From: Streptacidiphilus sp. ASG 303
Lineage (GTDB): Bacteria > Actinomycetota > Actinomycetes > Streptomycetales > Streptomycetaceae
Assembly (NCBI RefSeq): GCF_020991365.1
Contig: NZ_JAJLRA010000005.1
Span: 310,001 to 374,000 of the forward strand
DNA length: 64,000 bases
Reading direction: 5' to 3'
The notes beneath the pieces were generated by a model that was given only the letters and a program-made list of their open reading frames with translations, did no database searches and had not been told where the DNA came from. Shown here one piece after another: positions 32,356 to 41,575 of this stretch; position 1 is the stretch's first letter, and the number at the start of each line of letters is the position of its first letter. Position numbers and translations under genes: made by a program.

Positions 32356-34578
32356 TCAGCGTGTCCCCCCGTCCCCGCCGCCGCGCAGCCCCGCCATGAC
32401 CGCGGCCAGCTCGGCGGTGCGGGGCGCGGCCGCCAGCTGCTCCAGCGTCACGGGCCGTCCGGCGGCGTCGGCGACGGGCAGCCGCCAGTTGGGGTACTGG
32501 TCCCAGGTGCCCGGCAGGTTCTGCGGACGCGGGTCGCCGAGGGTGTCCGGCAGCCAGACGCCCAGCAGCTTCGCCGGGGTCCGCAGCAGGTAGCGGTGGA
32601 GCGCGGCGACGGCGTCGGGGAGGTGGGGGCCGGTGCCGGGCGCGTCCTCGTCCGCGGCCGGCCCCTCCCCGTACGGCGGCACGGAGAGCAGGCCCTCGCG
32701 GGCGAGCTCGCCCAGCCACTCCTCGCGCTCCTCGTCGTCCGCGGCCTGCTCCTCCTCCAGCGGCCGGGCGAGCAGCCCGAGGCGGTGGCGCAGCTCCACG
32801 TGCTCGCCGGAGAGGCGGGCGGCGGTCGACGGCAGGTCGTGGGTGGTGAGGGTGGCCAGGCACTGCTCGCGCCACCGCTCGGGCGGCAGCGGGCCGCCGG
32901 AGCCGTCCGGCGCGTAGTCGCGCTCGAACCACAGCACGGAGGTGCCGAGCACGCCCCGGTCGGCCAGCTCCTCGCGCACGCCCGGCTCGACGGTGCCGAG
33001 GTCCTCGCCGATGACGGCGGCGCCCGCCCGGTGCGCCTCCAGGGCGAGCACGCCGAGCATCGCCTCGCTGTCGTACCGGACGTAGGTGCCCTGCGTCGGC
33101 GGCAGGCCCGCGGGCACCCACCAGAGCCGGAACAGGCCCATGACGTGGTCGATGCGCAGCGCCCCGGCGTGCCGCAGGACGCCGCGCAGCAGGTCGGCGT
33201 AGGGGGCGTAGCCGGCCTCGGCGAGGGCGTCGGGCCGCCACGGGGGCAGGCCCCAGTCCTGGCCGTGGGCGTTGAAGGCGTCCGGCGGGGCGCCGACCGA
33301 GATGCCCTCGGCGAGGACCCGCTGCAGGGCCCAGGCGTCGGCGCCGTCGGGGTGCGCGCCGACGGCGAGGTCGTGGACGAGGCCGACCGGCATCCCGGCG
33401 CCGGCGGCGGCGTCCTGGGCGGCGGCGAGCTGGTCGTCGACCACCCAGCACAGCCAGCGGTGGAACTCGACGGCCTCGGCGTGCTCCTCCCGGGCACGGG
33501 CCACGGCCGGGCCCGCGGGGTCGCGCAGCTCCTGCGGCCAGCGGTGCCAGTCGCCGCCGTGCAGGGCGGCGAGGGCGCACCAGGTGGCGTAGTCCTCCAG
33601 GCGGCCGCCCTCGCGGGCGAGGAACGCCCGGTAGGCGGCCTCGCGGCCGACGGGGCGCGGCACCCGGTGGACCAGCTCCAGGGCCTCCCGCTTCAGCTCC
33701 CAGACGGCGTCGCGGTCGACGAGGCCCTCCTCGAGCAGGACCGCGTCGCGCAGCGCGGCGCCGCGGGCGGCGAGCCGGTCGGCCCGCTCCCGCTCCTTCG
33801 GCGGCAGGTACGCGTACTCCGGCACCGCCTCGGGCCGGACGTGCACGGGGTCGGGGAACCGGCGCGAGGACGGTCGGTACGGCGAGGGGTCGGAGGGGGT
33901 GCCCGGCAGGGCGGCGTGGAGCGGGTTGACCTGGACGAACCCGGCGCCCAGCGCGTGGCCGGACCACTGCGCGAGGTCCGCGAGGTCGGCGAGGTCGCCC
34001 ATGCCCCAGGAGCGCTCCGAGAGCACCGAGTAGAGCTGCACCAGGAAGCCCCAGCTGCGGCCGGGGAGCGGCTCCAGGCGGGCGGGTGCGACGACGAGCG
34101 GGGCGGCGGCCGTGCGGTCGGGCAGCCGGGCGTGCAGGGTGTGGCGGCCCAGCGGCAGGTCGGGCGGCAGCACCCGGGCGGGGGTGCCCGCGCCGGCCGC
34201 GACCCGGCGGACGCCGCCGTCCTCCAGCTCCACCCACAGCTCGGCCCCGGCGGGCACGGCCACCGACACCTGGCGGCCCGCGCGGGCGACCACGCACGGC
34301 GGCAGCAGGCGGGCGGCGGCGCGGCGACGGTGCTCCTCGAGGGCGGCGCGCACGGCCTCGGGGGTGGAGGCGTCGACGCCGAGCGCGGCGAGGACGGCGA
34401 CCAGGGTGTCCCGGGAGACCGCGACCGGGCCGCTGCCGGGGTCGTACTCCGTGTCGACCCGGTGGGCGGCGGCCAGTTCGGCGAGCGCACCGTCGGGCGG
34501 CGGGGCGCCGGGGCCGGCGGACGCCGCCCCGTCGGCTGCTGCACTGCCTGCTGCTGCACTGTCCAGGGATGCGGACAA
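32356..34578 (-). CDS. malQ: 4-alpha-glucanotransferase (amylomaltase)
   Basis: This 740-aa GH77 enzyme disproportionates maltodextrins. It has an N-terminal extension and beta-domain (residues 1-170), as usual in actinobacteria. The GH77 core includes RSWGFLVQLYSVLSERSWGMGDLADL, FVQVNPLHA, PDAFNAHGQDWGLPPW, the nucleophile region ALRIDHVMGLFRLWWVP, the acid/base VIGEDLGTVEP and the stabilising TTHDLPSTA. The start is chosen as TTG at 34578 because GAGGAG lies 7-8 nt upstream; the open frame extends further without a site. It sits in a monocistronic position. Confidence 0.92.
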   Translation of the reverse strand: MSASLDSAAAGSAAADGAASAGPGAPPPDGALAELAAAHRVDTEYDPGSGPVAVSRDTLVAVLAALGVDASTPEAVRAALEEHRRRAAARLLPPCVVARAGRQVSVAVPAGAELWVELEDGGVRRVAAGAGTPARVLPPDLPLGRHTLHARLPDRTAAAPLVVAPARLEPLPGRSWGFLVQLYSVLSERSWGMGDLADLADLAQWSGHALGAGFVQVNPLHAALPGTPSDPSPYRPSSRRFPDPVHVRPEAVPEYAYLPPKERERADRLAARGAALRDAVLLEEGLVDRDAVWELKREALELVHRVPRPVGREAAYRAFLAREGGRLEDYATWCALAALHGGDWHRWPQELRDPAGPAVARAREEHAEAVEFHRWLCWVVDDQLAAAQDAAAGAGMPVGLVHDLAVGAHPDGADAWALQRVLAEGISVGAPPDAFNAHGQDWGLPPWRPDALAEAGYAPYADLLRGVLRHAGALRIDHVMGLFRLWWVPAGLPPTQGTYVRYDSEAMLGVLALEAHRAGAAVIGEDLGTVEPGVREELADRGVLGTSVLWFERDYAPDGSGGPLPPERWREQCLATLTTHDLPSTAARLSGEHVELRHRLGLLARPLEEEQAADDEEREEWLGELAREGLLSVPPYGEGPAADEDAPGTGPHLPDAVAALHRYLLRTPAKLLGVWLPDTLGDPRPQNLPGTWDQYPNWRLPVADAAGRPVTLEQLAAAPRTAELAAVMAGLRGGGDGGTR

Positions 34579-34948
34579 CGTCGGGCTCCTCGGGGGTCGG
34601 CGACGCCGTGCGGGAACGGGTGACGGGAAGACACCTACCCCGCCCGCCCGCCTGCGGCACTCCGGCGCGCCCGCCGCCGGCGCTTCTTCGCCGCTCCGGT
34701 CCAACGGCCGGGAGCGGCCCGGGCCCGCCGGGGGCCGGGGCGGGCGGCGCGGCCGGGGCGGGGCGGGCGGCGCGGCCGGTCGATCGGTGGCGACAAAACG
34801 GGCATACGTGCCGGAGACGTTGACACCCCCGCCGTCCGAATGGTGGGCTCGTGCCGAATCCGCACGGCGCGTACGCGGCCCGCGAGGCCGCGGGGTCAGC
34901 CGTGGCCGGGTTCACCGGCCGCCGGACGACCCGCTGGTAGGAGGACCC
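34579..34948. other. Divergent intergenic region
   Basis: 370 nt lie between malQ (leftward) and the GH84 gene (rightward). A GGCGG-rich stretch lies at 34,700-34,790. The AT-richer part at 34,795-34,850 (ACAAAACGGGCATACGTG, GTTGACACC) is the most promoter-like segment. No gene is seen. Confidence 0.45.
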
Positions 34949-37900
34949 GTGGAGACCCGCCTCTCGGTGCCCGCCGCGGCCGGGGTCCAGCTCCGCCGCC
35001 GACTGGAGCGCAGCGCCGTCCTGCGCGACGTGGTCCACCACCCCGCGGCGCTCGCCGCCCGCCGCACCACCGCCCGTACCGCGCGCCGGATCGCGCCGCT
35101 CACCGCCGACCGGCTCATCGCGGACCTCAAGGGCACCGACCCGCTGCTGGAGGAGGTCCGCGCGGAGCGTGCCGCGACCGCGCCCGGCCGGCCCCTCCCC
35201 CGCTCCCGCGCGGGCGGCCGACGGGCCACCCTGCGCGCCACCGCCGCCCTGTCGGCGGCCGCCGTCGTGGGCGGCCTGGTGGCGGGGGCCCAGCCCGCCG
35301 CCGCGGCCGGGCGGGACGGCGGCGCGGCGGCCGTCGCCGCCGACGGCGCGGCGGTGGTCACCGGCGAGGGCCACACCGCGCCGGCCGTCCCCGAGGTCCT
35401 GCCCCGCCCGCAGGACGTGCGGGCCGGCGGGCAGGCGGTGCCGGTGCCCCGCCGGGTCGTGCTGGTCGCCGCGCCCGCGGCCGACCCCGGTGCCGTGGAC
35501 GCGGTGCGGGAGGTGCTGCTCGGGGCCGGGGCCCGGGACGTCCGCGTGGTGCCGCAGGCGCCCGCCCCCGTCGCGGGCGGGCTGACCGTGCTGGTCGGCG
35601 GCACGGCCGAGGGCGCCGACGGCGCGACCGACCGGACGCTGCGCGAACTGGCCGCGGCCGCGGGCCGCCCCGACACGCAGGCGCCGTCCCCCGCCGGGCT
35701 GCCCGCGGGGGGCTACGTGCTGTCGGCGGGCCGCCTGCCCCTGCCCGGCGGCGGCTCCCACGGCGCCGTGGTCCTCGCCGGCGTCGACGCCGAGGGCACC
35801 TTCCACGCCGCCCAGACCCTGCGCCAGCTGGTGACCGCGGTCCCCTCCGGCGGCCGGGACGGGGGCACCGGGCGCGGCCTGCCGGGCGTCACCGTCCGCG
35901 ACTGGCCGTCAACGGGGGTGCGGGGCACCGTCGAGGGCTTCTACGGGCAGCCGTGGACGGCCGAGCAGCGGCTCTCCGAGATCGACTTCCTGGGCCGCAC
36001 CAAGCAGAACGCCTTCCTCTACGCGCCGGGCGACGACCCCTACCGGGTCTCCCGCTGGCGCGAGCCCTACCCGGCGGCCCGCGCCGCGGAGCTGCGCGCG
36101 CTCACGGAGCGCGCCGCCCGCAACCACGTGGTGCCCGGGTACGCCCTCGCGCCCGGCCAGTCCCTCTGCTACACCTCCGACGACGACGTGCGGGCGCTCG
36201 TCGCCAAGCTGGAGTCGCTGTGGGGCCTGGGCTTCCGGTCGTTCCAGCTGCAGTTCCCGGACGTGTCGTACGACGAGTGGCACTGCCGCGCCGACCGCTC
36301 CGCCTACGGGACCGGCCCGGAGGCGGCGGCCCGGGCGCAGGGCCGGCTGGTGCGGCGGGTGCTGGACGGCCTCGCGGCGGCGCACGGCGGGCAGGGGGCG
36401 GCGCCGCTGACGGTGATGCCGACCGAGTACCACCAGGTCGGCGCGACGCCGTACCGCAGGGCGTTGGCGAAGGAGCTGCCGCCGTCCGTGCAGGTGGCGT
36501 GGACGGGCGTCGGCGTCGTGCCGCGGCGGATCGGCGCGGACCAGCTGCGGGAGACCGCGGCCGTCCTGGCGCACCCGCTGGTCACCATGGACAACTACCC
36601 GGTCAACGACTGGTCCGAGGACCGGCTCTACCTGGGCCCGTACACCGGCCGCGAGGCGGGCGTGGCCACCGGCTCGGCGGCGCTGCTGGTGAACGCGATG
36701 GAGCAGCCCGTCGCCTCCCGGATCGCCCTGTCCACCGCCGCGGACTACGCCTGGAACCCCGCCGGGTACGACCCGGCGGCCTCGTGGCGCGGCGCGCTGC
36801 GGACCCTGGCCGACGGCTCGGGGGCGGCGGCCGGCGACGCGCTGCGGACCCTGGCGGCCAACAGCGCCTCCTCGCCGCTGGACGGGCGGGAGTCGGCGTA
36901 CCTGCAGCCGCTGCTGCAGCGCTTCTGGGCCGCCCTGGAGCCCACCGTCGCCGCGTCGGACGAGCGGCGGCCCGGCGGCGGGAGGGCCGGCGCCGCGGGG
37001 AGGGCCGTCGGCGGGCGGGCCCCCGGGGGGAAGGCCGCCGCCGGGAAGGCCGCCGCCGGGCCGCAGGCGCCGGCGCGGAACGGCGGCGACGCGGAGCTGG
37101 CACGGGCGGCCGGGGCGCTGCGCGACGCCTTCGGCGCCATGGAGCGGGCCCCGCAGGCGCTGCGGCCGGTGGCGGGCGGCGCGCTCGCCGACGAGGCCGG
37201 GCCGTGGCTGGAGCAGCTCGCCCGCTACGGCCGCGCCGGGCGGGCGGCCGTGGACATGCTGCTGGCGCAGCGCGGCGGGGACGGCGCGGCGGCCTGGCGG
37301 GCCCGCCTGGAGCTGCGCGGCCTGACGGCGGGGATCGCCCGCGGGTCGGCCACGGTCGGCGCCGGGGTGCTGGACCCGTTCCTCAGGCGGGTGCTGCGGA
37401 CCGGCGACGCGTGGGCGGGCACGGGCGGTGCGGGCGGCCGGGCCACCACCACCATGGGCCCGGAGCCCGGCCACGGCGCGGCGATGATGACCGACGACGA
37501 CCCGGACACCTTCTTCTGGAGCGACGCGCCGCCCCAGCGGGACGACTCGGTGGGCGTGGACCTGGGGTCGGACCGGCCGGTGGGGCGGATCACGGTCCGG
37601 ATGGGCTCCGCGGACCCGGACGGGGGCGCGGACGGAAGCGCGGCGGCCCCCTCCGCCGGCCCGTCCGGTGGCGCGGCCGCAGGTCCGGGCGGCGACCCGT
37701 CCGGCGACCCGTCCTCCGACGCGGACGCCGACTCGGCCGCCGGGGAGGACGTGGACGAGGGCTACCTGCACCACGCGGTGCTGGAGTACTCCAACGGCGA
37801 CGGCGGCTGGCACCGGGTCACGGAGGTCTCGGACGCCCGCACCGTCTCGGCGGCGCTGCCGCCGGGGACCGTCGCCCGCTACGTGCGGCTGCGCGCCACC

Positions 37901-39244
37901 GAGGGCCAGGAGGCGACGGTGGCGGTCCGCGAGTTCACGGTGACGGCGCCCGGCGCAGGCGAGCCGACCGCCGACGGCGGCCCGCCCGCCGTGCCCGGCT
38001 CCCCCGCCTCGGCCGCCGTCGACGGCGACCCGGACACCGCCTACCGGGCGGCCGCGGCCCCGACCCCCGCCGACCGCCGGCTGGTGGTGGAGCTCGGCGC
38101 CGACCGCCCGCTGGACCGGGTCTCGGTGCTCACCGACCCCTCCGTCCGGGCGGAGGCCGAGGTCGAGGTGCGGCGGCCGGGCGGCGCCTGGACCCGGCTG
38201 GGGTCGCTGCGGCCGGGCTACACCGAGCTGGCCGCCGGGGGCGAGCGCGCCGACGCGGTCCGGCTGACCTGGACCGACGGCAGCGAGGCGCCGGTCGTCA
38301 ACGAGATCGTGCCCTGGTACGCGGACACGCCCGTCGCCCGGCTGGAGGTGTCCCGCAGCGCGCTCGACGTGGTGGCGGGCGACCCGCGGCCGGCCACGGC
38401 GGGCGCCGTCCTGAGCGCGACCCGGGCCGGTGCGGCCTCCGGGCGCTTCACCGTGCGGCTCCCGGCCGGGGCGAAGGGGCTGACCGCCTCCGCGCCGGCC
38501 ACCGTGACGGTGCCGCGCGGCGGCCGGCTGGCCGTGCCGCTGGCGGTGTCCGCCGCGGCGGACACGCCGAGCGGGGTGTACCGGGTGCCGGTGGAGTTCA
38601 CCGCGGACGGCCGCACGGTGCGCGAGGAGCTGCAGGTCAGGGTGGTGCCACCGGTCTCCGGCCCGGACCTGGCCCGCGGCGCCGCGGCCACCTCGTCCGG
38701 CGACCGCGACGGCCACCCGGCCTCGGCCGCCGTCGACGGCGACCCCGCGACCCGCTGGGCCTCCTCCGGCGGCGACGACTCCTGGCTGCAGCTGGAGCTG
38801 CCGCAGGCCGCCCGGCTCGGCTCGGTGGTGCTGCACTGGCAGGACGACGCCGTCCTCCGCTGGCAGAACGCCTACGCGGTCGCCTACCGGGTGGAGACCT
38901 CGCCCGACGGTGTCTCCTGGACCACCGCCGCCTCGGTGGAGGACGGCCACGGCGGCACCGAGACCGTGCGGCTGGACGCCTCGGACGCCCGCTTCGTACG
39001 GGTCCAGGGGGTGCTGGCCGCCAACCGGTTCGGCTGCTCGCTCTCCTCGGTGGAGGTGTACGGGGCCGCGGCGCCGGCCGGCCGGGAGCCGGCCGCCCCG
39101 GAGCGGGACGGCGCTCCCCCGGCGGTGCCCGCGCCCCCGTACGCCGCGGCCACGCCGTCCGTCCCCGCCTCGCCGTTCGCCTCCGTGTCGCCGGACGCGG
39201 ACGCGCCGTCGCCGGAGGCGACGGAGCTGCCGCGGACGCCGTAG
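34949..39244 (+). CDS. Large secreted GH84-type glycosidase with carbohydrate-binding modules
   Basis: This is a 1431-aa protein. The unusual 90-residue N-terminal extension precedes a signal-like segment (about 92-118, ATLRATAALSAAAVVGGLVAGAQPAAAA), so the real start may be further in. A GH20b-like domain (about 145-315) leads to the GH84 beta-N-acetylglucosaminidase domain, with GVRGTVEGFYGQPW at 323-336, then FQLQFPDVSYDEWHC (432-446) and HPLVTMDNYPVNDW. The family's Asp-Asp catalytic pair appears here as Pro437-Asp438. C-terminal parts include two F5/8-type (discoidin) domains, a NEW3-like domain (SRSALDVVAGDPRPATAGAVLS) and a Pro/Ser tail. GTG follows GGAGGA at 34,940-34,945. Confidence 0.85.
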   Translation: METRLSVPAAAGVQLRRRLERSAVLRDVVHHPAALAARRTTARTARRIAPLTADRLIADLKGTDPLLEEVRAERAATAPGRPLPRSRAGGRRATLRATAALSAAAVVGGLVAGAQPAAAAGRDGGAAAVAADGAAVVTGEGHTAPAVPEVLPRPQDVRAGGQAVPVPRRVVLVAAPAADPGAVDAVREVLLGAGARDVRVVPQAPAPVAGGLTVLVGGTAEGADGATDRTLRELAAAAGRPDTQAPSPAGLPAGGYVLSAGRLPLPGGGSHGAVVLAGVDAEGTFHAAQTLRQLVTAVPSGGRDGGTGRGLPGVTVRDWPSTGVRGTVEGFYGQPWTAEQRLSEIDFLGRTKQNAFLYAPGDDPYRVSRWREPYPAARAAELRALTERAARNHVVPGYALAPGQSLCYTSDDDVRALVAKLESLWGLGFRSFQLQFPDVSYDEWHCRADRSAYGTGPEAAARAQGRLVRRVLDGLAAAHGGQGAAPLTVMPTEYHQVGATPYRRALAKELPPSVQVAWTGVGVVPRRIGADQLRETAAVLAHPLVTMDNYPVNDWSEDRLYLGPYTGREAGVATGSAALLVNAMEQPVASRIALSTAADYAWNPAGYDPAASWRGALRTLADGSGAAAGDALRTLAANSASSPLDGRESAYLQPLLQRFWAALEPTVAASDERRPGGGRAGAAGRAVGGRAPGGKAAAGKAAAGPQAPARNGGDAELARAAGALRDAFGAMERAPQALRPVAGGALADEAGPWLEQLARYGRAGRAAVDMLLAQRGGDGAAAWRARLELRGLTAGIARGSATVGAGVLDPFLRRVLRTGDAWAGTGGAGGRATTTMGPEPGHGAAMMTDDDPDTFFWSDAPPQRDDSVGVDLGSDRPVGRITVRMGSADPDGGADGSAAAPSAGPSGGAAAGPGGDPSGDPSSDADADSAAGEDVDEGYLHHAVLEYSNGDGGWHRVTEVSDARTVSAALPPGTVARYVRLRATEGQEATVAVREFTVTAPGAGEPTADGGPPAVPGSPASAAVDGDPDTAYRAAAAPTPADRRLVVELGADRPLDRVSVLTDPSVRAEAEVEVRRPGGAWTRLGSLRPGYTELAAGGERADAVRLTWTDGSEAPVVNEIVPWYADTPVARLEVSRSALDVVAGDPRPATAGAVLSATRAGAASGRFTVRLPAGAKGLTASAPATVTVPRGGRLAVPLAVSAAADTPSGVYRVPVEFTADGRTVREELQVRVVPPVSGPDLARGAAATSSGDRDGHPASAAVDGDPATRWASSGGDDSWLQLELPQAARLGSVVLHWQDDAVLRWQNAYAVAYRVETSPDGVSWTTAASVEDGHGGTETVRLDASDARFVRVQGVLAANRFGCSLSSVEVYGAAAPAGREPAAPERDGAPPAVPAPPYAAATPSVPASPFASVSPDADAPSPEATELPRTP

Positions 39245-39289
39245 CGGCCGGGGGTGCAGCCCGGGACCGGGACCGGGCCGGAACGCGGA

Positions 39290-39328
39290 GGGCCGGCGGC
39301 GCGTCCGTCGGGGACGCGCCGCCGGCCC
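39290..39328. terminator. 17-bp perfect hairpin between convergent genes
   Basis: 39,290-39,306 pairs with 39,312-39,328 around GTCGG, between the GH84 gene and the HNH nuclease gene. Confidence 0.78.
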
Positions 39329-39376
39329 ATGAGGCGTGCCGTGCCGTGACCCGCCGGGCGGGGGGACGGCAGCGGG

Positions 39377-40039
39377 TCAGGCGGAGAGCTGCTGTGCGGG
39401 CTCGCCGCGGTGGTCGTGGAGGGTCCGCCCGTGGGGGGAGCGGTCGAGGGGGACGGCCGGCCGGCCGGAGGGGTCGGCGAGGCCGGGGAGGTCGGGTCGG
39501 TCGGGGAGGCCGGGGCGGTCGGGCGCGTCGAACTGCTCGCGGCCGCCGTACGGCTCCAGGTAGGGGCGCCACCTCGGGTCCCGGTGCCCGGTGCCGATGA
39601 TGCGCCAGGCGAGGCCCGTGGGTGGCGCGGGTGGTCGCTTCATCCGCCACCCGAGTTCGGAGAGGTGGCGGTCGCTCTTGACGTGGTTGCAGCGGCGGCA
39701 GGCCGCCACCACGTTGTCCCAGCGGTGCTGGCCGCCGCGGCTGCGCGGGACCACGTGGTCCACGCTGGTGGCGGCGGCCCCGCAGTAGACGCACCGGCCG
39801 TTGTCGCGGGCGAAGAGCGCGCGGCGGGTCAGCGGGACGGGACCTCGAAAAGGGACCCGCACGAAGCGGGTCAGCCGGACGACGGACGGCGCCGTGACGG
39901 CGCTGGTGGCGCTGTGCAGGGTGATCCCCGAGTCCTCCAGGCTGACGGCCTTGTTGTTGAGGACGAGGATGAGCGCGCGGCGCATCGAGACGACGCCGAG
40001 CGGCTCGTACGACGCGTTGAGGACGAGGACATGCGGCAC
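39377..40039 (-). CDS. HNH endonuclease
   Basis: This is a 220-aa protein. The N-terminal LVLNASYEPLGVVSMRRALILVLNNKAVSLE is the conserved lead of a widespread actinobacterial HNH family. The nuclease motif is CVYCGAAATSVDHVVPRSRGGQHRWDNVVAACRRCNHVKSD (about residues 83-123), with two zinc CxxC pairs and the catalytic His in VDHV. The tail is a Pro/Asp-rich low-complexity segment (DAPDRPGLPDRPDLPG). A perfect AAGGAGG lies 6 nt before the GTG at 40039. These are chromosomal, monocistronic genes of unknown role. Confidence 0.93.
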   Translation of the reverse strand: MPHVLVLNASYEPLGVVSMRRALILVLNNKAVSLEDSGITLHSATSAVTAPSVVRLTRFVRVPFRGPVPLTRRALFARDNGRCVYCGAAATSVDHVVPRSRGGQHRWDNVVAACRRCNHVKSDRHLSELGWRMKRPPAPPTGLAWRIIGTGHRDPRWRPYLEPYGGREQFDAPDRPGLPDRPDLPGLADPSGRPAVPLDRSPHGRTLHDHRGEPAQQLSA

Positions 40040-40349
40040 GGATGCCTCCTTGTACGCCTACGGCGCGTGGCTCGCGCCGGGACGAGCGGGTGTCGCGCAT
40101 CGCTGCGCGATCTCCCCTCAGTGTCGCCGCATGCCTGGCCACGGCGCCACCAATCCCGTGTAACGGACCAGGTGTGTGTTCTCCCACAGGCGGTATGCCC
40201 CGCGGGGCGGCCCGGTTCACCCCCGATCGCCCCCGACCGGCGCCGTTCCGCACCCGGACGCTCACCGAGCGTCCCGGTCCGGGCGGGCGGTGCGGGCTGC
40301 GCCGGTAGGGTGAGGGGTCCCAACGCCCCCGAACCGAAGGGTCTCCACC
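40040..40349. other. Divergent intergenic region
   Basis: 310 nt separate the HNH gene from the channel gene and should hold both promoters. The stretch 40,150-40,190 (CCCGTGTAACGGACCAGGTGTGTG) is AT-richer. No RNA gene is seen. Confidence 0.45.
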
Positions 40350-41492
40350 GTGCCACCGTCCGGTAGCGCCGGCCTTCTCGCCGCAGGCGCCGGTCCGTCC
40401 CCGTCCCCGTCCCCGTCCCCGAGCCCCTCCTCCGGCGGGCCGCTCGGCAACACCTCCCCCAGCCTGACCCAGGTCCAGCAGAGCGCCGACCAGGCGGCGA
40501 GCTGGGTGGACCAGAACTGGCAGGGCTGGGTCGCGGGCGGCGTGAAGATCATCTTCATCGTGGTCCTGGCCCTGGTGCTGCGGGCCGTGGTCCGCAAGAT
40601 GATCACGCAGCTGATCGCGCGGATGACGCGGGGCGCCGAGGAGAGCGCCGCGGGCGCCGGGCGCCTGGGCGGGCTGCTGGTCAACGCCGAGCGGCGGCGG
40701 CAGCGGTCCGAGGCGATCGGCTCGGTGCTGCGGAGCGTGGCGTCCTTCACCATCCTCGGCACCGCGGCGCTGATGGTGCTGTCCGCCCTGGGGGTCAACC
40801 TCGCCCCGCTGCTGGCCAGCGCCGGCGTGGCGGGCGTCGCCATCGGCTTCGGCGCCCGGAACCTGGTCACCGACTTCCTCTCCGGCGTCTTCATGATCCT
40901 GGAGGACCAGTACGGCGTCGGCGACGAGATCGACGCGGGCGTGGCCAGCGGCACCGTGCTGGAGGTGGGCCTGCGGGTGACCAAGCTGCGCGGCGCCGGG
41001 GGCGAGATCTGGTACGTCCGCAACGGCGAGGTGAAGCGGATCGCCAACATGAGCCAGGGCTGGTCGACCGCCGCGGTGGACGTGCAGGTCGGCTACCGCG
41101 AGGACCTGGACCGGGTGCAGGCGGTCATCCTGGCGACGGCGGAGGAGATGGCGAAGTCCGCGCCGTGGGACGAGATGCTCTGGGAGCCCGTGCAGGTGCT
41201 GGGCGTGGAGGAGGTGGCCGCCGACTCGGTGGTGCTGCGGGTGGAGGCCCGCACCATGCCGGGCCGGGCGGGCCTGGTCGGCCGCACGCTGCGGGCGCGG
41301 TTGAAGGCGGCCTTCGACGCGGCGGGCATCCGGCTCAAGGACGAGGGCGTGACCGCGGTGCCGGCGGCGGACGCGGCGGACGGGGCCGCCGCAGCGGCGG
41401 CGGCGGTGGCGGTCACGGAGGCGGTGCCCGCGGGGGACGCCCCCGTGCCGCGCGCGGAGTCGTCCGCGGGCCAGGAGGCGGGCAAGGGCTGA
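40350..41492 (+). CDS. MscS-family mechanosensitive ion channel
   Basis: This is a 380-aa protein. A Pro/Ser repeat (PSPSPSPSPS, residues 15-27) precedes TM1 (WVAGGVKIIFIVVLALVLRAVV) and TM2 (VLRSVASFTILGTAALMVLSAL). The pore helix TM3 reads APLLASAGVAGVAIGFGARNLVTDFLSGVFMILEDQYGVGDEI (about residues 150-193), followed by the beta-domain with WYVRNGEVKRIANMSQGWS. It opens under membrane tension to release solutes. The Ala/Glu-rich C-terminal tail is non-conserved. GTG at 40350 follows AAGGGTCTCC. Confidence 0.94.
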   Translation: MPPSGSAGLLAAGAGPSPSPSPSPSPSSGGPLGNTSPSLTQVQQSADQAASWVDQNWQGWVAGGVKIIFIVVLALVLRAVVRKMITQLIARMTRGAEESAAGAGRLGGLLVNAERRRQRSEAIGSVLRSVASFTILGTAALMVLSALGVNLAPLLASAGVAGVAIGFGARNLVTDFLSGVFMILEDQYGVGDEIDAGVASGTVLEVGLRVTKLRGAGGEIWYVRNGEVKRIANMSQGWSTAAVDVQVGYREDLDRVQAVILATAEEMAKSAPWDEMLWEPVQVLGVEEVAADSVVLRVEARTMPGRAGLVGRTLRARLKAAFDAAGIRLKDEGVTAVPAADAADGAAAAAAAVAVTEAVPAGDAPVPRAESSAGQEAGKG

Positions 41493-41538
41493 GCCCGGCC
41501 GGCCCGAGAGGCGCGCGGAGGCGTGCGGAGGCGTGCGA

Positions 41539-41575
41539 CGCGGCCCCGGACCCCGTGGAGGGGTCCGGGGCCGCG
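41539..41575. terminator. 16-bp perfect hairpin after the channel gene
   Basis: CGCGGCCCCGGACCCC (41,539-41,554) pairs with 41,560-41,575 around GTGGA, 47 nt past the stop. Confidence 0.75.

Noticed and set aside
34840..39600. A 1586-codon Gly/Arg-rich frame in another phase of the GH84 gene
   Set aside because: It is a shadow of the GH84 gene; the alternative frame has signal, catalytic and discoidin motifs.
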